Part shown: in pieces, positions 8,365-17,137 of the stretch
Layout of the letters: every line of letters begins with the position of its first letter
Position numbering within the stretch: position 1 is the first letter of the stretch
Origin: JALSKU01 sp964556545
Lineage (GTDB): Bacteria; Campylobacterota; Campylobacteria; Campylobacterales; JALSKU01
Length of the DNA stretch: 52,725 nucleotides
Assembly (NCBI GenBank): GCA_964556545.1
Contig: CAZKWE010000077.1
Span: 1 to 52,725 of the forward strand
Direction of reading: 5' to 3'
Notes under the pieces: generated by a model
What the model was told of the DNA's origin: nothing
The model's database searches: none
Seen by the model: the letters and a program-made list of their open reading frames with translations, nothing else
Program-made: the position numbers and the translations under genes

Positions 8365-9049
8365 TCATTTTATCCAATATGGAGATAATAAAATTTGCAC
8401 TATTTACAGCAGAACTTTTTAAAAATTCATCAAAATCAAATCCGGCATCCATATCAGCTGCATCACTTATAGCCCTAAGTACCAAAAACGGAATATTTAA
8501 TGCATTTGCCACAACTGCTACACTTGCTCCTTCCATTTCTAAAGCACTTGCTTTAAAAGTATCTCTTATCCACTCTTTTCTTTTACTGTCAGCCACAAAC
8601 TGATCTCCGGTGGCTACAATACCTTCTTTTAGTCTTATACCTTTTTCTTTTGCTACCTCTTTGGCTAAATCATTTAACTTTTTATCACTCTTGATATATA
8701 CTGATCCTTCAGGTACATATCCGTAGGGATGGCCAAAAGCAGTAATATCAAGATCATGCTGACAAAGCTTGGTTGCGATTACAAGATCGCCTATATGCAA
8801 ATCTTCATCTATTGCACCTGCAACTCCGCTAAAAAGAAGCTTTTCGATACCGAATTTTTCTATCATTGTAGTAGCCGTCAAAGAGGCAAAAACTTTACCT
8901 ATCTTGCTATATGCCACAACAATATCATTATTTTTATATTTTGTCTTGTAGTATTTATTGTCAGCAAATTCAACTGTTTCATACTCTTTGAAAAATCTTA
9001 AAAGTGGCTCAATCTCCTCTATCATAGCTCCCATAATACCTATTGTCAT
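8351..9049 (-). CDS. mtnN: 5'-methylthioadenosine/S-adenosylhomocysteine nucleosidase
   Basis: Purine nucleosidase of 232 residues that cleaves MTA and SAH to adenine. Seen: GIMGAMIEEIEPL at the start, GKVFASLTATTMI, FSGVAGAI, the substrate-binding ALEMEGASVA with its Glu, and RAISDAAD with the catalytic Asp. In Campylobacterota that use the futalosine pathway this enzyme is also known to hydrolyse aminofutalosine in menaquinone synthesis; that second role here is inference. It overlaps the start of the ttcA-like gene by 14 bases and follows the amidohydrolase gene after 29 bases. Confidence 0.95.
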   Translation of the reverse strand: MTIGIMGAMIEEIEPLLRFFKEYETVEFADNKYYKTKYKNNDIVVAYSKIGKVFASLTATTMIEKFGIEKLLFSGVAGAIDEDLHIGDLVIATKLCQHDLDITAFGHPYGYVPEGSVYIKSDKKLNDLAKEVAKEKGIRLKEGIVATGDQFVADSKRKEWIRDTFKASALEMEGASVAVVANALNIPFLVLRAISDAADMDAGFDFDEFLKSSAVNSANFIISILDKMIEKS

Positions 9050-9078
9050 ACTGTTTCCTTATATAAAAAGTTAGATAC

Positions 9079-9840
9079 TTATTTTCTAAGTAAATATTTT
9101 TGTGTATATGATAACTGCTTTGAAATTTGAAAATGAAGCAACTCTTCTTCAAAAAGCTTTGCTTTTTCTATAACTTTTCCATTCGGATCAACAATCCTGC
9201 TTCCACCCCAAAAACCAAGCCCGTCTTCAAAACCTACACGATTGACAAATACAGTATGCGTTCCGCTAAGATTTGCTACTGTGGAAAGTATACTGTTCCA
9301 TTTGTATTCTATCTCCAAACCGCTGTTTTTAAAACCTCTTGCCGGTGATGCCGTAGGTATATATATAATATCCGGTTTTATAGAGACGATTTTATCTATA
9401 ATTTTTGAATTCCACAAATCCTCGCATATTGCTATCACTACACTTCCGTATTTTGTTTGAAACTCTTCAAGTGTATCTCCTGCAAAGAAAAATCTTGCTT
9501 CTTGAAACATTCCGTAATTCGGCAGAGAGTTTTTATGATATATATGTGCTATTTTACCGTCAGAAAAATATACCGCACTGTTGAAAATCCTATATTTTTC
9601 TCTTAATGCAACACCGACGATAATATCTATATCCTTGCTTAAATCTTCAAATACTTCAAGCTCATCAATACCGTAAGCATCTTCATAAACCAAATCCATT
9701 AAATTGTATCCGTTTAAAGAAAGTTCAGGAAATACTATAATATTAGAATTCTCTTTTATAGCCTTTTGTATATAAAAAAGATGCTTTTGTATGTTCTCTT
9801 TTGAAAGTTTCGGCTTGATTTGAGCTAAAGATATTTTCAT
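9079..9840 (-). CDS. Carbon-nitrogen hydrolase resembling a free-standing NadE glutaminase domain
   Basis: Nitrilase-superfamily amidase, 253 residues. The catalytic triad is intact: Glu39 in FPELSLNGY, Lys103 in YHKNSLPNYG and Cys139 in ICEDLWNS. The motifs around Lys and Cys (LPNYGMFQEARFF, ICEDLW) are those of the N-terminal glutaminase domain of glutamine-dependent NAD synthetase, but no synthetase domain follows. It could supply ammonia to a separate NadE or act on another amide. ATG 9840 lies ten bases beyond the fabD stop, so the gene is in the fabD operon. Confidence 0.85.
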   Translation of the reverse strand: MKISLAQIKPKLSKENIQKHLFYIQKAIKENSNIIVFPELSLNGYNLMDLVYEDAYGIDELEVFEDLSKDIDIIVGVALREKYRIFNSAVYFSDGKIAHIYHKNSLPNYGMFQEARFFFAGDTLEEFQTKYGSVVIAICEDLWNSKIIDKIVSIKPDIIYIPTASPARGFKNSGLEIEYKWNSILSTVANLSGTHTVFVNRVGFEDGLGFWGGSRIVDPNGKVIEKAKLFEEELLHFQISKQLSYTQKYLLRK

Positions 9841-9849
9841 TTATACACC

Positions 9850-10788
9850 TTAATTTGACAATTCTTGATATATGTTTGACAAAGATTGCATATCCGTTAT
9901 ACTGTAAGTCGGTTTTTTTGTTACTCTTTTATTTATTCCTTTTAGCACATTTCCGCCAAATTCTATAAACATATCTATATTGTCTTCTATATTTTTTACA
10001 GACTGCTTATACAATACCGGCATAACCAATTGTTTTGAAAGTAGAGATATGGCATCTTTTTTTGTTTCGTAGATTTGTGCGGTTACATTGGATACAACAG
10101 GAGTTATAAACTCATCTTTTAAAAATTCCTCAAGATAAGGTTTTAAAGCATCAGAAGCTTCACTTAAAAGCGGGCAATGACTCGCTACGGACATATTTAA
10201 AAGTATTGCTCTTTTTGCTCCTGCATTTTTAAAAACATTCTCCATTAAAGCCAAGTCGCTTTTGACACCGGCTACAACTATTTGTCCGTCACTATTGTAA
10301 TTTGCAGGCCATATCTGTTTTGCATTTTCTCTGGCTTCTTGGCATATTTCCTCAATTTTTTCATCATTAAGTCCTATAACGGCCATCATACCCGCTTCAA
10401 AGTTTTGACAATTCTTTGCCATAAGTTTTCCCCTTTGATGAACAAGTTCAACTCCGTCAAGATAATCTAATGCCCCCACACTGACAAGTGCAGAAAATTC
10501 TCCGAGTGAATGCCCCATGGCAAAAGATGATTTTATCATCATTTCATCTTCAAACAGTTTGTGTGCAATTGAGCTTACAAGTAAAATTGCGGGTTGGGTA
10601 AACTCTGTTTTTTCAAGATTGTCATTCTCTTCAAAAAGTAATTTTTTAAAGTCTATGCCTATTCTCTCACTTGCATTCTCAATCATTTCTCTTGCAATTT
10701 CACTTTGATCATAAAAACTTTTTCCCATACCGATTGACTGACTTCCCTGACCGGGAAATACAAAGACTGTTTTTTTACTGTTTTTCAT
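9850..10788 (-). CDS. fabD: Malonyl-CoA:ACP transacylase FabD
   Basis: Transfers malonyl groups from CoA to acyl carrier protein to feed fatty acid synthesis. The 312 residues match the family in length and show FPGQGSQ near 11-17, the nucleophile Ser94 in GHSLGEFSA, the Arg-containing QRGKLM region, and the catalytic His in VASHCPLL. A Shine-Dalgarno AGGAG precedes ATG 10788. It follows the AAA+/Fis-type gene after nine bases; no other fatty acid genes are adjacent. Confidence 0.97.
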   Translation of the reverse strand: MKNSKKTVFVFPGQGSQSIGMGKSFYDQSEIAREMIENASERIGIDFKKLLFEENDNLEKTEFTQPAILLVSSIAHKLFEDEMMIKSSFAMGHSLGEFSALVSVGALDYLDGVELVHQRGKLMAKNCQNFEAGMMAVIGLNDEKIEEICQEARENAKQIWPANYNSDGQIVVAGVKSDLALMENVFKNAGAKRAILLNMSVASHCPLLSEASDALKPYLEEFLKDEFITPVVSNVTAQIYETKKDAISLLSKQLVMPVLYKQSVKNIEDNIDMFIEFGGNVLKGINKRVTKKPTYSITDMQSLSNIYQELSN

Positions 10789-10797
10789 AAAAATCTC

Positions 10798-11559
10798 CTA
10801 CAAATTATATTCATTTATTTTTTTTCTAAGTGTATTTCTGTTGATACCGAACTGGTCTGCTATTTTTAACTGTGATTTAAATTTCAAAAGTCCTGCTTTT
10901 ATAAGCGGTATTTCATAAATATGCAAATTATCCCTATAATCATTTTTACTCCCGAGTTTTTTTAAAAAATAATTTTGTAAAATTCGCATAATATCCTTTT
11001 CTTGCATCAACTCTTCGATAAGAGCTTTGTAGATACTCATTTTCAAAGAGTAACAGTTTCTATCAAGATTTAATTCCATCTCTTTTATATCAATATCAAT
11101 ATCTCTAAAACCAAAATCATATTTGGCATCTTCAAGAAATTTTTTAGCCAAAGGATAAATATCTTCTCTTCTATCTACAAGAGGAGGCAAATTTATACTT
11201 AGGCTAAAAAACTTATCTCTGATTTTACTGAAAATATTTTTTTGTGAAGTTGCTATGATTCTTGTTTTGTTTTTTTGCAAAATACCAAAAAGTGTATCTG
11301 TATATTTTATTTTATCAAAATTTCTGATTATGACATTTTGGTGTTGGATCATCATAGTTGTTATCGTGGTTATATCACTATCACCGTTTATTATGGGAGC
11401 ATTGACAATATATTTGGCTAAAGTTGTTTTTCCGGTACCCTCTTCTCCTGTTATAAGTGCATTTATCTCTAAACTTTTTAGCAGATTTGCAGATTTTAGA
11501 GCCTCTTTTGAGGCTCTGTTTTTAGCTATAAAACTAATTGCATCCACAGCCGGTTCCAC
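10798..11559 (-). CDS. Short AAA+ protein with Fis-type HTH, NtrC-like without GAFTGA
   Basis: About 253 residues. Walker A GEEGTGKT at 38-45, a sensor-like RIIATSQKN at 100-108, the NtrC-family segment INLPPLVDRREDIYPLA at about 122-138, and a Fis-type helix-turn-helix ending in IADQFGINRNTLRKKI (233-248). The GAFTGA loop that contacts sigma-54 is absent, only about 30 residues separate Walker A from a degenerate Walker B (VIIRNFDKI), and there is no receiver domain. It is thus unlikely to be a classic sigma-54 activator. The start must be GTG, at 11559 or 11547, inside the 3' end of slyD. Function unknown; DNA binding is likely. Confidence 0.8.
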   Translation of the reverse strand: MEPAVDAISFIAKNRASKEALKSANLLKSLEINALITGEEGTGKTTLAKYIVNAPIINGDSDITTITTMMIQHQNVIIRNFDKIKYTDTLFGILQKNKTRIIATSQKNIFSKIRDKFFSLSINLPPLVDRREDIYPLAKKFLEDAKYDFGFRDIDIDIKEMELNLDRNCYSLKMSIYKALIEELMQEKDIMRILQNYFLKKLGSKNDYRDNLHIYEIPLIKAGLLKFKSQLKIADQFGINRNTLRKKINEYNL

Positions 11560-12043
11560 AGCCGCATGATTCTTCGCCTCCGCCTACTACACCGCTTGCT
11601 GCTTCAGCTTCCGTAGCATCTCTTACTTCCAAAACAGAAACATTAAAAATCAAATCTTTACCTGCCAAAGGGTGATTAAAATCAACTACTACATTATTGT
11701 CATCAAAACTTTTTACTGTAACTTGAACAGTTTCGCCGTTTTCTCCCTGTCCGTAAAGAACCATTCCTTCTTGCAAATCTATTCCGGCAAATTGCTCTTT
11801 TGGCAATGTTTGAACAGCTTCCGGATTAACTTCACCGTATCCTTGATTGGCCAAAACCTGTACTTCAGCTTTTTCACCGGCATTCATCTTGGTTAATTTA
11901 TCTTCAAGACCCGGAATTATCTGTCCTTTACCACTTACAAACTCTAAAGGTTCTTTTCCGATATTGCTATCTAAAATTTCACCCGTATCGGCATCTTTAA
12001 GTTCATACTCAAATGATACTACTTTATTGTCACTTGTTGACAT
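11534..12043 (-). CDS. slyD: FKBP-type peptidyl-prolyl isomerase SlyD
   Basis: Cytoplasmic proline isomerase and metallochaperone, 169 residues. The FKBP half has FEYELKDADTGEILDSN and PLEFVSGKGQIIPGLEDKL, split by the insert-in-flap domain (about 70-125), then VDFNHPLAGKDLIFNVSVLEV. The C-terminal tail EESCGCGTGCGCN has five Cys, a short form of the SlyD nickel/zinc-binding tail used in hydrogenase maturation. The tail-coding bases also encode the start of the next gene, which overlaps it by up to 26 bases. AGGAG precedes ATG 12043. Confidence 0.94.
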   Translation of the reverse strand: MSTSDNKVVSFEYELKDADTGEILDSNIGKEPLEFVSGKGQIIPGLEDKLTKMNAGEKAEVQVLANQGYGEVNPEAVQTLPKEQFAGIDLQEGMVLYGQGENGETVQVTVKSFDDNNVVVDFNHPLAGKDLIFNVSVLEVRDATEAEAASGVVGGGEESCGCGTGCGCN

Positions 12044-12140
12044 ATTTTCTCCTAATATAAATATAGAAACTGATTTTAACGAAAAATAGATTTATTGTAG
12101 ATTAATTTTATTTTACAGTTACCGGATATATACCGGAAGT

Positions 12141-13025
12141 TTATTTGTTTAACAATTTGGCAACCTTGCTTTTGGGATATTTTGCTATTAGAATATCTTT
12201 AAATTTTTTTGCATTTTTTTTATCACCGAGCTTGCTAAAAGAGATATAGGTATGATAAAGCAAAGTAGGGGTAAAACTTGCCTTGTCATAAAGAGATATA
12301 CTTCTTTTATAATACTCAATCGCTTTGGCAAAATGTTTTGTTTTATAATTAATTTCACCGAGGTAAAAATTACTTGTTGCCGGAAGATATCTTTTTTTAA
12401 TTGATGCCTGAAAAAGCTCCATTGCTTTTGTATAATTTTTTCTTTCAAAATTTCTTTTTGCTTCGGCAAATAAAACACTTCCTTTTTTTGACAAAACTTC
12501 TTTTGCAGCAAGTTTTTTATCAAGCAATGCAAGTTTCTTATCAAAACTTTCTTGTATTTGATTTAATTTTTGATTTAAAACATCTTTTGATACATAGGAA
12601 GAATTTATAGAATCAATCAAAGAACTAAGCTCGGACAAAACAAGTTTGACTTTTTGGTTGTTTTGTATCAGCAACTCTTTAGTAGCATTCAAATCATTTT
12701 TTAAAGCTAAAAGCTCTTTTGTATTGTTTGATTCGCCAAGTTTTATCTTATGTATGGATTGTTCTATTTTAAAAATCCTGTTATTTTGAGATTCAACAAC
12801 ACTTTTTATACCATCAATCTTCTCTTGCATATCATTCAATTCTGTTTTTACAAAACTGACATTTGTGGATAGTGTTTTTACCTCTTTTTTATTTTTAAGG
12901 ATTACTTTTTCACTGCTTGTAAGACCGTACGGGTTAGGCGCATCCAAGTCACCGGCACCAAATGCCGATGGCTCAGCTGCAAATGCTGCTATACCAAGCA
13001 GTAGTATCAAAATGTATTTATACAT
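12141..13025 (-). CDS. cpoB: Tol-Pal system protein CpoB/YbgF
   Basis: Periplasmic protein of 294 residues: signal peptide (residues 1-17, ending AFA), a coiled coil (about 45-155, with the repeating NN/LK pattern seen in trimerising YbgF N-termini) and C-terminal tetratricopeptide repeats from about 185 (LFAEAKRNFERKNYTKAMELF and following). CpoB coordinates Tol-Pal with peptidoglycan synthesis at division. It sits six bases after pal, the usual position for the last gene of a tol-pal cluster. Confidence 0.92.
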   Translation of the reverse strand: MYKYILILLLGIAAFAAEPSAFGAGDLDAPNPYGLTSSEKVILKNKKEVKTLSTNVSFVKTELNDMQEKIDGIKSVVESQNNRIFKIEQSIHKIKLGESNNTKELLALKNDLNATKELLIQNNQKVKLVLSELSSLIDSINSSYVSKDVLNQKLNQIQESFDKKLALLDKKLAAKEVLSKKGSVLFAEAKRNFERKNYTKAMELFQASIKKRYLPATSNFYLGEINYKTKHFAKAIEYYKRSISLYDKASFTPTLLYHTYISFSKLGDKKNAKKFKDILIAKYPKSKVAKLLNK

Positions 13026-13031
13026 AAATAA

Positions 13032-13610
13032 TTATGGTAAAAATTTAAATTCTACTCTTCTGTTTTTAGCCCAGCATGCTTTATTGTGTTCTGTACATAC
13101 CGGATTACTTTCACCATAACTTATAATCATAAGCCTGTTTGCATCCACACCAAGAGTTACAAGTGCGGATTTTACACTTTTTGCTCTTCTAAGACCTAAA
13201 GCATAGTTATACTCATCAGTACCCCACTCATCAGTATTGCCTTCTAATTTAACAGAAAAATCCTTTGCATCATCTGAGTTTACAATATTTGCATCTTCTT
13301 CAACCAAAGGCTTTTGATCTTCTCTTATATTATATTTGTCAAAATCAAAATGAATTATTTTTGTTTTTTGCTCCAGCTGGGCAATTTTATAATTCACATC
13401 ATTCCCGTTTGCATTCATATTGTTGGCAGTCTGGTTTGTGCTTGTATCCATAGAATTGCTCATAGCGGAAACTTTTGTGTCAGCTGCTTTGGCATTTTGA
13501 TTTGCATTCATTTCACTTTTTTTAGTCATATCGACTTCCGGGGTTTTTTTACTACAGCCTGTAAAAAGCAACAATGCGGTACCGATACTTATAAGAACTA
13601 TTTTTTTCAC
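13032..13610 (-). CDS. pal: Peptidoglycan-associated lipoprotein Pal
   Basis: Outer-membrane lipoprotein tying the outer membrane to peptidoglycan through its OmpA-like domain. 192 residues: signal peptide with lipobox FTGC, lipidated Cys19; a low-complexity Asn/Met/Ala-rich linker (about 25-75); OmpA domain (about 85-190) with HFDFDKYNI, EGNTDEWGTDEYNYALGLRRA and ISYGESNP. The start is GTG 13610, with AAGGAT eight bases upstream. It lies between tolB and cpoB as in other tol-pal operons. Confidence 0.96.
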   Translation of the reverse strand: MKKIVLISIGTALLLFTGCSKKTPEVDMTKKSEMNANQNAKAADTKVSAMSNSMDTSTNQTANNMNANGNDVNYKIAQLEQKTKIIHFDFDKYNIREDQKPLVEEDANIVNSDDAKDFSVKLEGNTDEWGTDEYNYALGLRRAKSVKSALVTLGVDANRLMIISYGESNPVCTEHNKACWAKNRRVEFKFLP

Positions 13611-13662
13611 ACTTTATCCTTTTTTAAAAAAATTTCTTTTATTTTATCATATTTTTCTTAAA

Positions 13663-14937
13663 TTACCAATCAAGAGATTGAATTCTGCCAACTTTTAAAG
13701 GAAATAAAAAACTTTTATTGGAATATAATCGAATAATACCAAGAGCTGATTGTCTTTTGTAATTTTTTATAAACATAATCGTTTCACCCTTATTGGCAAA
13801 TCTTGGAAAATAATTTTTACCCGTAGCTGTTAATTGTCTTATATATTCTGTTTTTGTTGAAATAAGATAAAGATTGAAACTGTTTTTACCAAATTCACTA
13901 TCACCTTCACGCCTTGAAAAAACAAGATAATTTTCATATGCACTAAAAGAGTTGTTATTTTTACCCTGATAAACCAATTGCTCTACAGGTGCATACAAAT
14001 GCGGTCTTTTGGCAAATATATTGGGATAACCCAATCTGTCTGACACAAATGCTATCCTTGTTTCATTATCTATAAAATTACCGCTGACATCTATACCTTT
14101 GAATTTTGTAATTCTCTCTAATTTTTTAGTTTGCAAATCATATATATAGATATCAGGCTGATCATTTGGTGCCATTGTCAAAACAAGTCTGTTTCCGTCT
14201 TTGCTCACATCAGAACATACCAGCATACCTTTGCTTGAAATTATTTTATATCTTTTTCCTTTCTTAAGATCTACTTTGTATAAAACGGGAGTTCTTCCAT
14301 TGTATGACGAATAGTAAAAAGCATCTTGATTTTGGTTTGCCCATTTCGGAAAAATATTTAATCCTCCTGTAACTATGGTTTTTTGATAACTCAAAGTATA
14401 ATCTGAAATGACTATATCGCTCTTTTTCTTTCCTGTATATTTGGCAAATACAACAAATCTCTGCATCCAGTCGATTGATGGTGCACCTAATTTGTTATTG
14501 ATATCTATGATCATTTTATGTGCTAAAAACGGATATCTGTTTTTATTGGATATTTTATAAATATTTTGCATTATTGCCGAACCGTTTTTTGCATTTATAA
14601 GTTTCATATAACCAATAAGTGTATTATCCTGTTTTTCAAGCTTAAATCTCGCAATCAAATCCGGCATGATATTGCTTTGAAAATTCTCTTTATAGTCACC
14701 TTCATATGTAGTTTTTATATATCTGTCATCTACTATAAAATTTGCAGAAATTTTCAAATCCCCAACAAGCAGTTTATATATCTTTTTTTCTATATATTTA
14801 TCGGCAAAAGAATTATCAGTTGCATCCTGAACGACAATCTTTGGAAGTTTGTTGCCTTTTTTAACTATATCTATAGTAGCATCAAATGCAAACAGTGTCA
14901 AACAGCTTACTATCAAAACAAGCAATATTTTTTTCAC
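13663..14937 (-). CDS. tolB: Tol-Pal translocation protein TolB
   Basis: Periplasmic beta-propeller that links Pal with TolA. 424 residues: signal peptide (about 1-18, ending LFAFDA), N-terminal domain to about 150, then propeller blades with WD40-like repeats such as FPKWANQNQDAFYYSSYNG, DVSKDGNRLVLTMAPNDQPDIYIYDL and ETRIAFVSDRLGYPNIF. GTG 14937 is preceded by AAGGAG with six bases of spacing. The gene follows tolA after ten bases. Confidence 0.94.
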   Translation of the reverse strand: MKKILLVLIVSCLTLFAFDATIDIVKKGNKLPKIVVQDATDNSFADKYIEKKIYKLLVGDLKISANFIVDDRYIKTTYEGDYKENFQSNIMPDLIARFKLEKQDNTLIGYMKLINAKNGSAIMQNIYKISNKNRYPFLAHKMIIDINNKLGAPSIDWMQRFVVFAKYTGKKKSDIVISDYTLSYQKTIVTGGLNIFPKWANQNQDAFYYSSYNGRTPVLYKVDLKKGKRYKIISSKGMLVCSDVSKDGNRLVLTMAPNDQPDIYIYDLQTKKLERITKFKGIDVSGNFIDNETRIAFVSDRLGYPNIFAKRPHLYAPVEQLVYQGKNNNSFSAYENYLVFSRREGDSEFGKNSFNLYLISTKTEYIRQLTATGKNYFPRFANKGETIMFIKNYKRQSALGIIRLYSNKSFLFPLKVGRIQSLDW

Positions 14938-14947
14938 TTATTTCTCC

Positions 14948-15724
14948 TTATTCGTCTTTAAAATTAACTTTTATTGTTATATAATCACCAAGTTTGTACG
15001 GTGGAAACTTTTCATCTTTTAAACTCTCCAAAAAGCTCTGTAGCTTGGCATTGAATTCGTTATTATATGAAAGTTCATCTATTTTGTAGCTGAAATTTCC
15101 AAACTTGTCTATAGTTACAGTAACCTTTGCACTGTTTCCGGGAAGCGTACCGGGAGTTTCTTGCCACTTTTCATCTAACATATCGCTGATTTTTCCGATA
15201 TACTCATTGTATTCGCCGATTTTTTGACTTTTTGGCTGGCTTGCACTTTCAAGACTCAAACTTTTTACTATACTTGTAGCTGATTTTTGTTTATTGGTAT
15301 TTTCTTCAGATAAACTTTTTTTTACAAATTTTGGAATTTTGCTGTTTTGATTTGCTTTTTTTGTCAAATTTTGTTCTTTTTTTAAGTATTTTTTTGTATT
15401 TATCCCACTAAAGAGAGACTTTAATGATTTTGATTTTACAGTTTTTTTGATGGATTTTTTGATTTTGGCTTTTTGTTTGCTTTTATGTATAGATTTTTTT
15501 TTCTTGGATATTTTTTTTGTTAATTTTTTTTTGGGAAGTCTGCTTTTTTTTATACTTTTATTTTCTTTTATGGAAATTTCAATGAAACTGTTTTTTTTGC
15601 TTGTATACTGTTTTGATAAAATTTTGGATTCCGCTATGTATGAAAGTATAAACCATATAAGCAATATATAGACAAAAACAGAAAAAAATCCGCCTATAAA
15701 AAAGTATTTATCACTTTTTTGCAT
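14948..15724 (-). CDS. tolA: TolA/TonB-type energy-transducing protein
   Basis: 258 residues. A single N-terminal transmembrane helix (about 8-30) anchors it to TolQR. Residues about 45-110 are extremely rich in Lys and Ser, the periplasm-spanning arm. The C-terminal domain (about 165-258, KISDMLDEKWQETPGTL, KVTVTIDKFGNF, FPPYKLGDYITIKVNF) matches the TonB/TolA C-terminal fold. Position between tolR and tolB indicates TolA rather than TonB. The Lys-rich arm replaces the Ala/Lys helix of enteric TolA. Confidence 0.88.
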   Translation of the reverse strand: MQKSDKYFFIGGFFSVFVYILLIWFILSYIAESKILSKQYTSKKNSFIEISIKENKSIKKSRLPKKKLTKKISKKKKSIHKSKQKAKIKKSIKKTVKSKSLKSLFSGINTKKYLKKEQNLTKKANQNSKIPKFVKKSLSEENTNKQKSATSIVKSLSLESASQPKSQKIGEYNEYIGKISDMLDEKWQETPGTLPGNSAKVTVTIDKFGNFSYKIDELSYNNEFNAKLQSFLESLKDEKFPPYKLGDYITIKVNFKDE

Positions 15725-15726
15725 CT

Positions 15727-16119
15727 CTATCCCTCGGTAATTAGGGAAACTTTTGAAAATCCTGCCTCTTTGACACTTTTTAATATATACATAATTGACC
15801 CGTATTGCAAATTTTTATCTGCCCTTATATATACCGTTGTATTTTTAGAGATTGATTTTGAGAAAAGTATAAAACTGTCAGCAAAAGCACTGTATTGATA
15901 CTGATTTTTTCCTACATACACTTTTTTATCTTTGGTTATTCGTATCTCAAGATCAGGAATTTTGCCAAGTGATTTTGATTTTGAACCTTGGGGTAGTTTT
16001 ATATTTTCTTCATATATAATCGCAGGTGTTGTAACCATAAGAATGGCTAAAAGAACAAGCATTATATCAACCAAAGGGGTGATATTTAAATCCGGTTTTT
16101 CATCCCAATCAATATACAT
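15727..16119 (-). CDS. tolR: Biopolymer transport protein TolR/ExbD
   Basis: Inner-membrane proton-channel component, 130 residues from ATG 16119. One N-terminal transmembrane helix with the key Asp in NITPLVDIMLVLLAILM, then a periplasmic domain with VYIRADKNLQYGSIMYIL. The start forms TGATG with the tolQ stop; an in-frame TTG one codon earlier is less likely. Sequence alone does not separate TolR from ExbD; the tolB-pal context favours TolR. Confidence 0.93.
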   Translation of the reverse strand: MYIDWDEKPDLNITPLVDIMLVLLAILMVTTPAIIYEENIKLPQGSKSKSLGKIPDLEIRITKDKKVYVGKNQYQYSAFADSFILFSKSISKNTTVYIRADKNLQYGSIMYILKSVKEAGFSKVSLITEG

Positions 16120-16709
16120 CAATCCTCTGTATTATCTTTTGTTAAATTGTTAATAAGAAGTATCTTTTCCCTATCTACAACACTTAAATAATCATATGCT
16201 TTTCTTTTGAGTATAATATATCCGCTGTATGCAGGGATTGCTACCAATATTCCGCCTGCTGTTGCAACAAGTGCCTCGCTGATTGCGGGAGCTATAACAT
16301 TTAAAGATGCACTAGTGGCTCCTGCAAGTTTTGAAAATGTTTCAAGAATTCCGACAACCGTACCGAAAAGCCCTATAAAAGGAGAAGTCGAAGATATTAT
16401 AGAAAGTACAGAAAGATATGAAGTAGCACTTTTTTGAGCCACATTTATACAAACTTCAAAGATTTCATTATTGCCTTTATATCCGGAGGTACACTTTCGC
16501 AAAATAGAATCAGGTCTGACTGTAGAACTGCCCATAAGCATACTTTCAAGTGATGATTCTTCTCTTTTTATAAGTGAATTTATATAAAGATATCTATATA
16601 CGATAACCCACAGAGTAATTAAAAAATATATAGATAACCATAACAATACCGCTATGGTTATCTCACTACTTCTTGATAAATAATTTAAAAAGAGATCAAT
16701 TAAATTCAT
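16119..16709 (-). CDS. tolQ: Proton channel protein TolQ/ExbB (MotA/TolQ/ExbB family)
   Basis: 196-residue inner-membrane protein that forms the proton-driven motor with TolR. Three hydrophobic segments (about 15-38, 105-135, 145-170). The family block SSTSPFIGLFGTVVGILETF and AISEALVATAGGILVAIPAYSGY is present with its conserved Thr and Pro residues. It starts four bases after the atpC stop, so the Tol genes extend the ATP synthase operon. Confidence 0.94.
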   Translation of the reverse strand: MNLIDLFLNYLSRSSEITIAVLLWLSIYFLITLWVIVYRYLYINSLIKREESSLESMLMGSSTVRPDSILRKCTSGYKGNNEIFEVCINVAQKSATSYLSVLSIISSTSPFIGLFGTVVGILETFSKLAGATSASLNVIAPAISEALVATAGGILVAIPAYSGYIILKRKAYDYLSVVDREKILLINNLTKDNTED

Positions 16710-16712
16710 ATA

Positions 16713-17102
16713 TTATGATTTTCTGATACTTTTAACACGAGCCAATACATTCTCTGTTACATAAGGATCACTTTTAATACTATCCAATAAATCTTCAACC
16801 TTTTTAAGAGAATCGGCTATCTTGCTCTCGCTCTCGTCACCACCTACATATACCGCACCTTCAGCCAATATATTAACCCCGCTTTCATCAACTTCGGCAT
16901 ATCCGCCGTCAATTGCAACAAGGTCATGTTTTGCATTGGTATTTTCTATATCAATAACACCTGTTTTCAAAAGAGTCAGTACTGATGCATGACCGGGAAG
17001 TACACCGAATTCACCTTCACTACCCGGAAGGGTAATACTCTTGACATCTCCTTTAAAGATGATGCCTTTAGGGGTAACTATCTCAAGTTTTAATGTATCC
17101 AT
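16713..17102 (-). CDS. atpC: ATP synthase epsilon subunit
   Basis: 129 residues, the rotor subunit that inhibits ATP hydrolysis. Seen: DTLKLEIVTPKGIIFKGDVKSITLPGSEGEFGVLPGHA, the beta-sandwich signature, followed by a short C-terminal helical part. Last of the seven atp genes in the cluster. I see no terminator between it and tolQ. Confidence 0.97.
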   Translation of the reverse strand: MDTLKLEIVTPKGIIFKGDVKSITLPGSEGEFGVLPGHASVLTLLKTGVIDIENTNAKHDLVAIDGGYAEVDESGVNILAEGAVYVGGDESESKIADSLKKVEDLLDSIKSDPYVTENVLARVKSIRKS

Positions 17103-17137
17103 AAACTTTTCCTTCCAAAAAAACAGTTAGTCTAAAA

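Noticed and set aside
12120..12137. Direct repeat TACCGGA-TATA-TACCGGA between cpoB and slyD
   Set aside because: Only seven bases per copy, one pair, and no link to a promoter could be made; chance is possible.
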